A DNA stretch of 64,000 nt from Symbiodinium sp. CCMP2592 (lineage: Eukaryota; Sar; Dinophyceae; Suessiales; Symbiodiniaceae). This document shows, piece after piece, positions 1-9,918 of the stretch (position 1 is its first letter; each line of letters starts with the position of its first letter). The position numbers and the translations under genes are program-made. The stretch is taken from positions 399,908-463,907 of the forward strand of contig CAJNDT010000935.1 in assembly GCA_905221615.1 (NCBI GenBank), given 5' to 3'. A model generated the notes under the pieces. The model was not told where the DNA came from, did not search any database, and was given only the letters and a program-made list of their open reading frames with translations.

Positions 1-957
1 GGTTTGCTCGCCTGTGGCATTGACCCAGTACGGAAGCCAGGGGGGAATTCTTCCAAGGGCTTCTCCTGGCTCACTGCCCCACGTTGTTTGCTGTTGCTGC
101 TGTTGCTGGTAGCCGTGGGAGGAGGAGCCTTGGCCTTGGGTGCGGCCGTAGTTGCTCCAAGGGCCGCCCTGGTTGCCGCCCTGGTTGCCGCCTTGGTAGC
201 CGCCTTGGTTGCCACCTTGGTTCCCGGAGTTGGTCCACCCCTGCTGGTTCTGGCCATCAGCTTGGCCATCCCCTTGGCCATCCTCTTGGCCATCCCCTTG
301 GCCATCCCCTTGGCCATCCCCTTGGCCGGTGTTGTCAGTACCGTCTGCTGGGCCTGGGGGCTGCTCCGTGGTCTGCTCCGGGTTGTGTTGGTGGCTGCTG
401 GTGGGCTCCTGGTGACTGCCAAACTGGGGAAGCTCCTGGGGCGGGTCGACTTGGTCCTGGCCAAGACCCAAAAGATCATGGCTCTGGGGACCTTGGGACC
501 GGTCGGACTTGGGAAGACCGGCTTGAGACCTGAGGTTGTCCATAGCTTGCAGCATGTCTTCAGTGCGTGGACGAAGCTTGAGGATCTTCTCGGTCTCCAT
601 CTCCAGCCTGGTCGTGAAGTCCTGGTCCTTGGGCTTGAAGACTTCCAACTTCAACCTGGACAACTGGTCCCTCACGTCCCGGTCGTACCTGGAGATGTGT
701 GCTTCCTGGAGCTTGGAGAGCTCTCTGTCGAGGTCTTGGCGCTTGACGACCAGCGTTCTGCTTAGGTCGTCACTCCTCGTCTTCGACCTCTTGGCCCTCC
801 TCTCCTCCACCTCCTTTATCAATTTTTCCTCCCATTCGGCATCAGAGTTCGCCTTGATTTCTTCCATTGACTCTTGGAATTCTTGGAATTCCGTCTCTGT
901 GGCCTGCCTTTCGTTTTCCTGCTCGTCCTGGAGCTGGGCCTTGGAAATCGTATATTC
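1..957 (-). CDS. Last visible exon: coiled coil then GDGQ and GNQGG repeats
   Basis: The frame entering at 957 after acceptor TTCTAG|GAA stays open for about 319 codons to the window edge. The first third is charged, coiled-coil-like helix. Then comes a Gln/Pro/His-rich linker, six GDGQ-type tetrapeptides (12-bp DNA period, about 248-330 on the plus strand), a GNQGG/GYQGG repeat block (about 145-225), a poly-Gln run and a Trp/Pro-rich end. The preceding exon 1169-1054 ends in RRNRE in phase 0 and joins this exon in frame across a 96-bp intron (1053-958). Such Q/G/N-rich tails suggest a disordered, possibly RNA-associated region; this is inference from composition only. The plus-strand open frames across the same DNA are mirror images of these repeats. 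Confidence 0.65.
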
Positions 958-3900
958 CTAGAATTAAGAATAGAAGGAAACAGTATAATAGGTTTTTTTA
1001 CAATAAAATCTTTGCTTAAAGAGTAGATGATAATTATGTTTTAAAGATCCGACCTCGCGGTTGCGCCTGTAGATCTCGTGGGCCACCTCGAGCCTAGTCT
1101 CCTGGAGCTTGGCAAGTTCGGCTTCCAAGAACTCGAGGGCAGCGGGATCCTCCGTCTCAGCTTGACCTCCTGCAAGCTGCCGAGATTTCAAAGAAAGCTT
1201 ACGGTTTTTCAAAAATCGTTTTACATGTGGCTTATACATGACTTTGGATAATTCAAGCCTGGAAGGTCGCCTTCTGCTGTGGTGGCTGGGACTGAGGTCG
1301 CCGGGGTAGCGGGCGGAGCGGGCCTGAGATCATGACTCAAACTTAAGGGCTAATTTTGGGTGTTTCCACTGCTACTTGGGGGTGCTTCCAGCTAAAGGGG
1401 CTTCCAGCCCCTGACAGCTTCAATAGGGCTTCCAGCCCCTGACAGCTTCAATAGGGCTTCCAGCTCTTGACGGCTTCAATAGGGCTTCCAGCCCTTGACG
1501 GCTTCAATAGGGCTTCCAGCCCTTGACGGCTTCAATAGGGCTTCCAGCCCTTGACGGCTTCAATAGGGCTTCCAGCCCTTGAAGGCTTCAATAGGCTTCC
1601 AGCCCTTGACGGCTTGAAGACAGCTAAAGGTTTTGAAGATTAAAAGGTCAAGTAAATTCAGTCAAGCTGCTCCTGGGCAGGTGCTTGCGCCGGCGGCTGC
1701 TTGGGAGGTGGCGACGTCTTGCCCTGGAGCTGGAGGCCCTTAGGAGGTGCAGGCAGTGGCTGTGGCCGCCTCCAGGGTGACAAGGGTCGACCCTGCTCAT
1801 CCTGCCCATTGGAGGTCCAATTAATGTGGAGCTCCTGGGATTGCTGGCTCCTGGATGAGCGGGGATCCTGGGGCTCCTGGCTGCTCCTTTTTATGCTCAT
1901 TTCATCCAACTGTACCTCCAGCCAGTCGTCGATCGACTCGATTGTTCCTGATTGCTCAAATACCCGGTTAAGGAACAACCTGATCGACTGGTCCTGGGGC
2001 ATCTGGGTGTCGAACTTGAGGCTAAGGTGTCGCACCACATCGTTTTGCCAGTGGCCGAAGGTCTCGCCCTGGCCGCAGGGGTTTTCATTAAGTATATAGT
2101 TTTAGGGGATGGGGGCTTAGATAGGGACCGCAACAAGGGACACAAACATATAAAAACAAATATATATATATATATATATATGTACATATTTTTATGTATA
2201 TTTTTTGATATATATATATATATATTATAATGTATGTATAAACTTTTGCTTGTTACTCCAAGGCCGGCCTCGTCCTTGTACTGGCTGTAAAGCGCCCTCC
2301 AGTTCTCTCGCCAGGCGCTTGAGTCTGAGTGCTTTCAAACATAGACATCAACGGTTTCGTTAAATCCTTAAAACAAATGCAAAACTTTGTTACATGCGTG
2401 CAAGTGTCCGGTGCCGCCTGGCTGACTGTTTCGCTGGGGGCCCTTTCCCATCGCGGGGATGGGTCCTCCTGGGCGCCCTCGAGGCTGCTGGCCGGCCATG
2501 GCTTGGACCGGCTTGACTTGGCAGCTCCTTGGCTGCCTGACTAAGTAACTCCTAAAGCTGCTTCTTGAGCTTGGGAGCTGCAGCGGCCGAAGATCGATCT
2601 CGCTTGGGAGCATTTGCCGCCGACAAGGGCTGTCCAGCCCTTGAAACTTTACTTGCAGGCTCATGCAGCTGGAGGGTCGATGTGTTTTTCACTCATGCAT
2701 ACTGGCTTATGCAGTCGAGGCCACAGGGCTTCCAGCCCTGGCTTGGAACACTAAAAGACTTGAAACTAGGACTCCAAAAACTTAGCCTTCTCCTTGAAGG
2801 CCTCTGCCAAAGAGCCGCCCTCGGCGAGCTTCTTCTTCATCTTGGCAACCTGAAGCTTGGTCTTATCCCGACCATGCTTCCTGCACACGATCTGGAAAAG
2901 CTGCCTAGAACCGTCGACTCTCAATGCGCCACTGTCGTGGTAGTGCATGATCTGCAGCTTGCCCCTTTCAGCCTCCGTCAACTCGGGCTTGTCCTTGTCC
3001 TTGGGGGCCTGATGATGGAGATTAAACATTCAGGGCTTCACTTAAATACATCTTCCTAGATAGAAATATATGCTTACGAACAACAAAATTTTTTTCTAAT
3101 GTTAAGATTAGAGGCCGGCTTCTTCTTCGGCTTGTCACTGTCCTTTTTCACAGGCTTAGCGGCTGCAGCTGGTTTCTTCAAAACCTCGCCCTCCCAAGAC
3201 TTCCTGATTCGAGCCTTGCTGCCTGGCACGGGACTGCCTTCGGCTTCCTGGCTCAAACTCGTCTTGGCGGTCTTGTGAGTGTCTGGAAGCTCCAGATCCC
3301 TGGTCCGAATCTTTCGAAGCGGACTGCTCGCAGGGGCTAACGACCGTAGCTTTGGCGGCTTGGTCGCAGGGCTTGGCGTCCCTGTGCTCGGCCGCTTGGT
3401 GTTGTGGGTCGCCGCCTGCTGGAGCTTGGCTGGTGAGGCCGACACTTCTGGAAGAAGCAGCGCCCTGAGTTCCTCGAGATCCTTGATCTCGAACTGGGTC
3501 GCCTTGCTGCAAGCCTCCGTGAACCTGGTGTCGTTGCACAAGCGGCGAGCATGAGCCATGACGGTCAGCAGCATCTCGGCCGTGTCCCCAGCCCAAGCAG
3601 TTTGCTTGCTCAGCGGGGCCTGGTGGATGAGGTCCGGGTAGTCTTTGCTGACCTTGGCCAAGCACTCCTTCAAGTCCTTGTACTTGAAAGCCAAGCCGCT
3701 CTCCCCCTCCTGGAGTTTCTTGAGCAAAACCGTCGCCTTTGAAAGCCCTTTGGCCTGGACAGCACTCGTCTTGGCTAGGTTGCCGTAGGGGTCGAAGTTG
3801 AAGGCGGCCTGGACACCTAGGAGCTTGACGTGTTTCTTGAACACGTCCAGCAAGTGCTCCTGGTCCACCTCCGGCTTGGCGAAGTTGCGTTCGCCGCCGC

Positions 3901-4876
3901 GGCCAGCAGCTGCGGGGCTGCCCATGGCTCTAAGAACCTGAGGGCTTGCCTGGCGGCCTGCAGCACTTAAACCCGACAGACCTGCCTGGAGCTTGAAGCC
4001 CAGGACCTGGCTAGGCCTGCCTGAAGCACGCAGCGTACTATGAAAAAAAACTTCAGCTCAGGTCCTCTTCTCGCCAAGACAATTTTGCATGTCAAGCAGG
4101 GCTTGATCGATCTCGGCTTGAATTATACCCTGGCAGTAGCCTGCCCTGGATTAGCACTTGAATTAAGCCGCTTCTAACAAACGACCCCTTGAATCTTGGA
4201 AACTGGAGCTCACCTCCCAGCCGCCTGGCACTGGTCAGATCCTCGGACCTGGCGCACGGGCGGCTCAATTTCAAAAAAATGTAGCGTCGACGTGCTCCCT
4301 GATCCTCGCCCGCAACTCCTGGTCGCTCCAGGACTGGTGTACCGTGGCCCCCACCCGCACTGCTTCCGAAAGTAGTTGAGGCTTCGTCATTCGGCTCAAG
4401 GCCTGGCATGGCGAGGTGTCCATCTTAGGTTCTGCCATGCCTGGGTTTGCTTGGAGAGCGATCAATGAAGCATCGTTGAGCAACAACCGGATGTACCCGT
4501 GCTCCTTCATCTTCATGTGCTTCGTCGCCTCCGGCCAGCGCTCGGGGTCGATGTCCATATCATTCTCGATCTTGTACATGAGGTACTCCAAAAAGTTCAG
4601 GAAGCCCACTTCCTTGTCGACATCCCTTAGCTCTATATAAGTAAAAAATTAAATACATATTCTATATATACGGCATATGTATAAGTATAATTATGTATAT
4701 ATATATATATATATATATGTATATGTATATGTATATGTGTTCATGCCAAGAATCTCCAGCTGGTCTAGGTAACCTCTCCGCCACATCACGACCAAGGACC
4801 TCGCGACTTTGCCTGGAACCTTGGCGTGAAGCAGCTTGGCATAGGCCTGGACGACAATTTCATCATCGCCCTGCAT
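1..4876 (-). CDS. Multi-exon gene of unknown function, 3' part beyond left edge
   Basis: I do not recognise the product. A phase-consistent minus-strand model joins eight exons: 4876-4747, 4632-4286, 3937-3116, 3008-2782, 2317-2257, 2068 to an unresolved end at or before 1658, 1169-1054, and 957 to the window edge. Donors are GC after the first three exons (GCATGA, GCTACA, GCCTCT), then GT (GTTTTT, GTAACA) and GTCGGA before the last exon. All acceptors are AG, mostly AG|G. The start is the ATG at 4876 (MQGDDEIVVQAYAKLL), unless an upstream exon exists. The protein is hydrophilic, with a Lys/Pro-rich middle, a coiled coil and a Gly/Gln/Asn-rich tail. Mixed GT/GC donors are known from dinoflagellates. 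Introns are short (about 90-460 bp where resolved). Two adjacent genes instead of one cannot be excluded; the junction between 2068-1658 and 1169 is the least certain. Confidence 0.55.
1398..1616. repeat. 28-bp tandem repeat, about 8 copies
   Basis: Unit begins GGGCTTCCAGCCCTTGACGG and ends CTTCAATA. The two left copies carry CCTGACAG in place of CTTGACGG, and the last copies carry small indels. It sits in the presumed intron of the minus-strand gene. The repeats are contiguous, with no unique spacers. Confidence 0.9.
2157..2227. repeat. AT-rich (TA)n tract
   Basis: Two (TA)n runs separated by about 25 bp of T-rich sequence. They lie inside the intron between exons 2317-2257 and 2068. A similar TA tract at 4693-4740 lies in the first intron of the same gene. 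Confidence 0.9.
3116..3937 (-). CDS. Large internal exon, Lys/Pro-rich protein of unknown family
   Basis: 274 codons are open from acceptor CTCAG|GTT to a GC donor after CCG at 3116. An internal ATG at 3925 could be an alternative start. The N-terminal 150 residues look globular and helical (for example LLDVFKKHVKLLG). The C-terminal 120 residues are basic and Pro/Ser/Lys-rich with nuclear-localisation-like KPKKKP. Codon use is strongly GC3-biased, unlike the flanking introns. No family is recognised. It joins in phase to exon 3008-2782, which contains a compact basic domain (HYHDSGALRVDG, then CRKHGRDKTKLQVAKMKKKL). Confidence 0.6.
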
Positions 4877-4913
4877 CTTGACCTAGCCCAAAGTTCCTGG
4901 CAGCTTGGCTTGA

Positions 4914-5072
4914 AGACGGCTGCCATGCACGAGATTTGAAGCATGATTCCCCCCCTTCTTCCTTCTTAGGGCCGTCCGGCCCCTGGAAGCTTTGGTTGCA
5001 AGACGGCTGCCATGCACGAACCTGCCAAAAATGATTCCCCCGCCTTCTCCCTTCGTGGGGCCGTCCGGCCCA
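4914..5072. repeat. Imperfect direct duplication of about 70 bp
   Basis: Copy 1 (4914-4983) and copy 2 (5001-5072) both run from AGACGGCTGCCATGCACGA to GGGCCGTCCGGCCC. They are separated by about 17 bp and differ by several substitutions and small indels. They lie just upstream of the minus-strand gene start, so they could be promoter or 5' leader duplications; no promoter motif is evident. Confidence 0.75.
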
Positions 5073-5116
5073 CATCCCATCTCTTCTGTCTCTGTCTCCT
5101 CCGTCTCCTTCTGTAT

Positions 5117-5311
<195 letters not shown>

Positions 5312-5354
5312 TTGGTTAGCAAACTGGGGCCGCCCGGGCCGTCGTTTCAGCAAG

Positions 5355-5577
5355 CTAAAATCAATAGAAACATCCACCTCAAAATCAATAGAAAATCTCC
5401 ATAAAATCAATAGAAACATCCACCTCAAAATCAATAGAAAATCTCCATAAAATCAATAGAAATTTTCCATAAAATCAATAGAAATTTTCCATAAAATCAA
5501 TAGAAATTTTCCATAAAATCAATAGAAAGACCACAATTAAAATCAATAGAAGTCAACACTCAAAATCAATAGAAACA
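5355..5577. repeat. Array of about 10 AAAATCAATAGAAA cores
   Basis: Ten copies of the core AAAATCAATAGAA separated by 7-10 bp linkers of a few types (CATCCACCTC, ATCTCCAT, TTTTCCAT). Linker order alternates first and is then homogenised. Degenerate copies continue to about 5630, directly against the 5' end of the Tpt1-like pseudogene. Confidence 0.9.
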
Positions 5578-6897
5578 CGTACCAACAAAAGTTCCAAACG
5601 ATTGAAATTTCCTCAAATTCAATAGAAGTTTCGTGTGCCTCCAAAATCAAGCGGCCGATTGAAAAAAATCAAGCGGGCGTCCTCTGGGAAGGGTCGCTTC
5701 AACATCTGGGTGGCCCCGGTGGCTCTGCAGTTCGAGCGGTTCTTTGACTTCGATTTCTATGTCGGGGTCTCCGCCGTCCAGGGTCACTCACGGATGCCCG
5801 AGCGGATCTCTGATGTTGCTCTCGGGGAAAGGCTCACCTTGGAGCGATGCCGCCAGCTTGGAACGATTTTCCACGCCTCGGATAACTCCAACTACGAGAG
5901 CATCCGGGAAAACGGCTTAAAGCTGGAGGCGACGAAGGCGGCGTGGCAGCGGCACAGGAAGGCCATCCACCTCGGCGGGTGGAGTGATTTCTCCTGGGCC
6001 TGGGACCGTCATTAAGTACGGTACCTACGTCTTCTACGCCAAGCTCGATTACGAGTGCTACATGAGTCACGGCCACAATCTGTTTCTTACAGACAACGGC
6101 GTGGTGCTCTCGTACCAGGACATTCCGGCGATGTATCTCACACATCACTACCGTCCTCCTCACGAGCAAGATCCGGGTGGCATTCGCCACGAGAGGAAGC
6201 AGCAAAGCGCAGGGGTAGGCTCTTCTCAGGAAGAGGGAAGGACGAATCCATGGCATCTCTTCGCCCACGGCAAGTTGCACATGGTGGACTCCTCTGGCCA
6301 GCCGATGCTTAGCACCTATGGCGATGCCCTCGTTCAGGTCACCCCCTGGCACACTTTGACTACTTCTATGAGAGAGTCTCTGGGTGGTGAATACGATTGG
6401 GCATCGTGGTTGCAGCATCCTCTTTCGGGGTACTCCCTGCACTTCTTCCTCAAGGCCTTCGAGATGGGGAAGTTGCAGGGGAACTACCTCGTGGAGCTGG
6501 ACAAGACACCGAAGGTTTACTCCAACGGTTACACGTCACCTTGGATGAACTTTAAGCGTCATCCTGGCGGTCTTGCCCAGATGCTGGACGATGTCTCCGT
6601 TGCCGCGTCGAACGAATTCAGGCCCAACGTGGGTAACATTGGATTCGATCGCCATCGGGACAATGACTCTCGTGCAAAGATGCCAAGGACAGAGGATCCC
6701 GACTACTCTCGCAAGCTCGCCGCACACAAGGCTTTCCTCAGGGAAAGGTATGTGTAGGAAGAGGTTGGCTATGTGCGAGAGGATTTCCAGATGCTCGTCC
6801 GCGTCATCAATGAGGCTTATGGAGTGGACTTCTTCTCCTACATCCAGCGCCACGCCGGTGATCTGGAGGTTCGCCGTAAATACACGGTGCGAACCCC

Positions 6898-6955
6898 TGA
6901 GGGCTATTGTCTCTATGACAGTACCCTGAGGGCTATTGTCTCTATGACAGTACCC
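6898..6955 (+). repeat. 29-bp perfect tandem duplication that shifts the frame
   Basis: Two identical 29-bp units (6898-6926 and 6927-6955) start TGAGGGCTATTGTCTC. Because 29 is not a multiple of 3, upstream frame 2 is moved to frame 1. Subtracting one unit puts the upstream and downstream reading frames in register, which identifies this duplication as the lesion. Confidence 0.95.
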
Positions 6956-7068
6956 TGAAGCAGCCGTTCAACGGCAGCTACCTCCTGGCGGTTCTGGAGA
7001 AAGTCTTCGCTGAGTCTGACCAGCGCGATTTCAAGTCGGCTTTCGCCCGCAAGGCAAAAGCTGATTTA

Positions 7069-9669
7069 GTGGCGTACGAGGACTTGAAGGCGAAGAAGGA
7101 GTCTGAGCTGAATGAGCTCCTCACCCGACCATATGACGACATTATGATTGAGGAGTTCATCGAGCGACTCCCATGTCCACAGATCGAGGAGATGGAAGAG
7201 CCTCCCGCGGCTACTCAGATGGATACCTCCGAACCGTCGTCTGGATCCACGGACTTGCCACAGGGCAAGAAGGTTGATCCGGTTAAGACCGAGCCGACTG
7301 ATGTGCCAATGGAGACTGATGCTCCAGGAAGCTCTCCACAGGGAGAGGTACCTGGGGCTACTGTCGAGCCAATGGAGACCGAAGCCACGGAAAGCTCTCC
7401 ACAGGGAGAGGCATCCGAGGTGAAGGTCGAACCTGATGTGCACATGGGTCAGGAAGGAGGTAAGTCCGAGAACATCGAAAAGGCTGAGGAAGGCTCACCA
7501 CAGGGTGAGGAATCCATGCCAGACATTTCTCCCGAGAAGGATGATGAAAGTGAACGTCACGATCAAGGCATCTGGGGGAAATGCAAGACCGTTCCGGATC
7601 CTGAGTACTACCAGGCCGCGAAGGATGCAGAGGACCAGAATGAGAACGCGTTCGACAAGATGGGCAAGGCAAAGGAAAAGATCGAGCTCGTTGATCTCGA
7701 AGAGTTCAAACATTTCCTTAATCAGCTCACCGAAATCGAACGACAAAGCCCTATGCGGCTGCTCTGCAAGCAGTTGCGTGGATATGGCTATTCAGGCTTG
7801 TATCATACAGGACTTCGTGATCCTGACTACGAGCCCGTTCTCGCCTACAAGGTGCAGCATATGAGTTGGAGGGTAAATGTTCCGAACCACAAGGGACAGA
7901 AATACTCTCTCTCTATGGTGGACCTATTCGACCAACTCAACAAGATGGATCCCATCTATGAGCGTCGTCCCGACAAAAAGGACGTTGTCTTTCGTTCTGG
8001 GGACGTTCGCAGCACCTTGGACGACAAGCTCATGGGCAAGGCCTCTGACATCCGAGAATCAGCATTGGAGGTTATGGAAGCACTTCTTGATAAGCTGAAG
8101 TCCCTGGATGCAAGCGGCAATCCGGCAACTCGAGAAGAACTTTTGAATGCTATGCTTCACTACTTCTTGATCACCGGAGTCGATGAAGAGGAGATCGGGG
8201 ACCTCTCTCTTGAGAAGACGCCGAATCCTTATATTCATCGTTTTGGTCTGGCGGAGGACTCCAATGTCCCTATCTTCACCAGCAAGACCAAGTACGCCGC
8301 GCTCATCCTCAATCTCGGCAACATGAGCAGGGGAAGAAAGCGTTCCGCTCCTAGCTCCGTTGCTAATCACATTGACTGGGACGATGCTACACCATCAAAA
8401 GGAGCCTTGATAAAATCGATTGCACAGTCGAAGACGCATTTGTTTATGCTCTGCGAAGCGGCTACAATCGATGACTCCGAGGAGGCCTTCCTCAAGTCAC
8501 GCGGGTGGCAATTCCTGCGTAACGAGTCCAAGGACCTGATGGTGGGAAGTCGTACAAATGGTGTCGGATCTTCGATCACCCGTCTTGCCGGCTCCACTCT
8601 CAGTGGATATGCCCACGAGTCCCTTCCAATAACCTATATGGTCGCGGAAATCGTGTATGGCATGACGTTACCGACCGGTCTCCAGGGCAGTCGTGGTGAT
8701 TTTCCAGATGAGTCACTGACCAAGGTCTTGGAGCGAGCTGGATCCGACCGGCTCAGAGTTTGTGTCTTCCACCTCCACAATGACGCGGCGGCAGACAAGG
8801 TGGCGTTGGCTCATGAAGTGTTGGGCAACATGTTCATCGACTGCTTGCACTACCAAGTCGACCTCATCGGTGGCGACGCCAACATGGCCCTTTACCGGGC
8901 CACCGGCAGAAAGCAGGAGTCGATGGATATTCGTGGCGGGATGTACCAAAGCCTTCTCGACTACTTCTTGGAGGCCTGGTCAGAAAGCCCAAAGTGCCCA
9001 CACTTCTGTTCGCCTCGTGCGAGACATGTGTCAGCAAACGCCATGTGGCTTCTGAAACAGTACGAGGACACGCTGGGAATGCCATACAAGGAAGCTAAGC
9101 AACCAGACTGGAATACCTTTCCTGGTTTGGATCCTGTTATGGCTACAGTCATGGAATGGGGACACAGCATGTCGGACGAGCAATGGGCGGAGTTTCCGTC
9201 TTCAAAGAATGAGTTCGACATCCATGTCTCTGAGTGGCTGTTAAACTCCACCAGCGCCGCGTACCTTCTCAACGATCGGGACTATGACGCTCACACTCCG
9301 CTCCTCATCGAGGTTCACGCGAACCAGTACTCTGGAGGCAGGATTAGAGCGCTCAACCGCAATCCCGACACCGTGAAGGAAGCCGCGGACAGAAGAAAAG
9401 AGAGACAGAAGCTGAACAAGGCGCGTGGTTCTGGTTCTACTGGTCCTGCAGCCGCACCACAGGGAGCAAGCTCTTCTCAGGAAGAGGCAGCTTCTGGTGC
9501 TAAAGCTTCTGGTTCTCAACGTCCTCAAGAACCCGCACAACCTCCTGGTGGCAAGGAAGGCGGCAAAGGAGGCAAGTCCTCCAAAGGAAAAGGCAAGGAC
9601 GCCGACAAGGGCAAGTCCAAGGGCAAGACCAAGGACAAGTCCAAAGGCAAGGCCAAGGGCAAAAACTGA
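7069..9669 (+). CDS. Long ORF with EEP (endonuclease/exonuclease/phosphatase)-like region
   Basis: 866 codons from a GTG-position start; no ATG precedes it in frame after the duplication, so it is best seen as the downstream part of the broken gene at 5635-9918. Residues 1-170 are acidic with four SPQGE-type repeats (SSPQGEVPG, SSPQGEASE, GSPQGEESM). The central part contains NLGNM, a CEAATIDD segment, HLHNDAAADK and DLIGGDANMALYR. This order resembles EEP-fold nucleases, where Glu, Asn/His and GDxN residues form the metal site. The C-terminus is Gly/Lys-rich (KSKGKTKDKSKGK). I see no reverse transcriptase nearby, so a LINE assignment is not supported. The EEP reading is moderately confident; substrate is unknown. 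Confidence 0.5.
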   Translation: MAYEDLKAKKESELNELLTRPYDDIMIEEFIERLPCPQIEEMEEPPAATQMDTSEPSSGSTDLPQGKKVDPVKTEPTDVPMETDAPGSSPQGEVPGATVEPMETEATESSPQGEASEVKVEPDVHMGQEGGKSENIEKAEEGSPQGEESMPDISPEKDDESERHDQGIWGKCKTVPDPEYYQAAKDAEDQNENAFDKMGKAKEKIELVDLEEFKHFLNQLTEIERQSPMRLLCKQLRGYGYSGLYHTGLRDPDYEPVLAYKVQHMSWRVNVPNHKGQKYSLSMVDLFDQLNKMDPIYERRPDKKDVVFRSGDVRSTLDDKLMGKASDIRESALEVMEALLDKLKSLDASGNPATREELLNAMLHYFLITGVDEEEIGDLSLEKTPNPYIHRFGLAEDSNVPIFTSKTKYAALILNLGNMSRGRKRSAPSSVANHIDWDDATPSKGALIKSIAQSKTHLFMLCEAATIDDSEEAFLKSRGWQFLRNESKDLMVGSRTNGVGSSITRLAGSTLSGYAHESLPITYMVAEIVYGMTLPTGLQGSRGDFPDESLTKVLERAGSDRLRVCVFHLHNDAAADKVALAHEVLGNMFIDCLHYQVDLIGGDANMALYRATGRKQESMDIRGGMYQSLLDYFLEAWSESPKCPHFCSPRARHVSANAMWLLKQYEDTLGMPYKEAKQPDWNTFPGLDPVMATVMEWGHSMSDEQWAEFPSSKNEFDIHVSEWLLNSTSAAYLLNDRDYDAHTPLLIEVHANQYSGGRIRALNRNPDTVKEAADRRKERQKLNKARGSGSTGPAAAPQGASSSQEEAASGAKASGSQRPQEPAQPPGGKEGGKGGKSSKGKGKDADKGKSKGKTKDKSKGKAKGKN

Positions 9670-9918
9670 CTAGGTTCAGATGAGGGCGAGGACGCAGACG
9701 TTGACGTTCCTGACGAAGACGTTGGTCCTGGCCCAGCATCCTTTGGTGATAGACCGTGGTTCCCATTTCACCTACAGCTTCATCACTGGAGTTTGGAGAG
9801 ATGGTACTACCCACACTACCAGCTGCTTCATCCAGACGACAGTCCTCGAACTCGTCGAAGGGTTGAGCAGTACAACCAGAGGATGATGAACCATGGTCCG
9901 TTGGAAGATGTGGAGTGA

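Larger units (their letters stand above)
5635..9918 (+). pseudogene. Tpt1/KptA-like RNA 2'-phosphotransferase plus EEP-like gene, broken
   Basis: Frame 1 from 5635 (no ATG; GTG is the first candidate) carries AVQGHS, an IFHASDN..SIRENGL stretch and a KAIHL segment. Frame 2 from about 5990 continues with a YGTYVFYAKLDY..NGVVLSYQDIPAMYL stretch. Order and spacing match the Tpt1/KptA family, which removes 2'-phosphate from spliced tRNA using NAD+. The frame is broken by a one-base shift near 5985-6000, a TAG at 6755-6757 and a 29-bp tandem duplication at 6898-6955. It resumes in frame 1 to a TGA at 9667. Beyond that TGA the same frame stays open and acidic to a TGA at 9916. The long C-terminal part has an EEP-like region. 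The fusion and Lys/Gly-rich tail suggest mobile-element or expanded-family origin. Individual lesions could be assembly indels, but the 29-bp duplication looks real. Confidence 0.6.

Noticed and set aside
4-961. Plus-strand open frames with Leu/Ala/Pro-rich repeats
   Set aside because: They mirror the minus-strand exon, whose frame is open throughout, continues from the preceding exon in phase and has ordinary residue composition.
1398-1616. CRISPR-like array of 28-bp repeats
   Set aside because: Repeats are directly contiguous with no unique spacers, and the setting is eukaryotic.
4385-4410. Relic of the dinoflagellate spliced leader (TCATTCGGCTCAAG)
   Set aside because: It is antisense to a coding exon, matches only part of the leader and is not placed at a 5' end.
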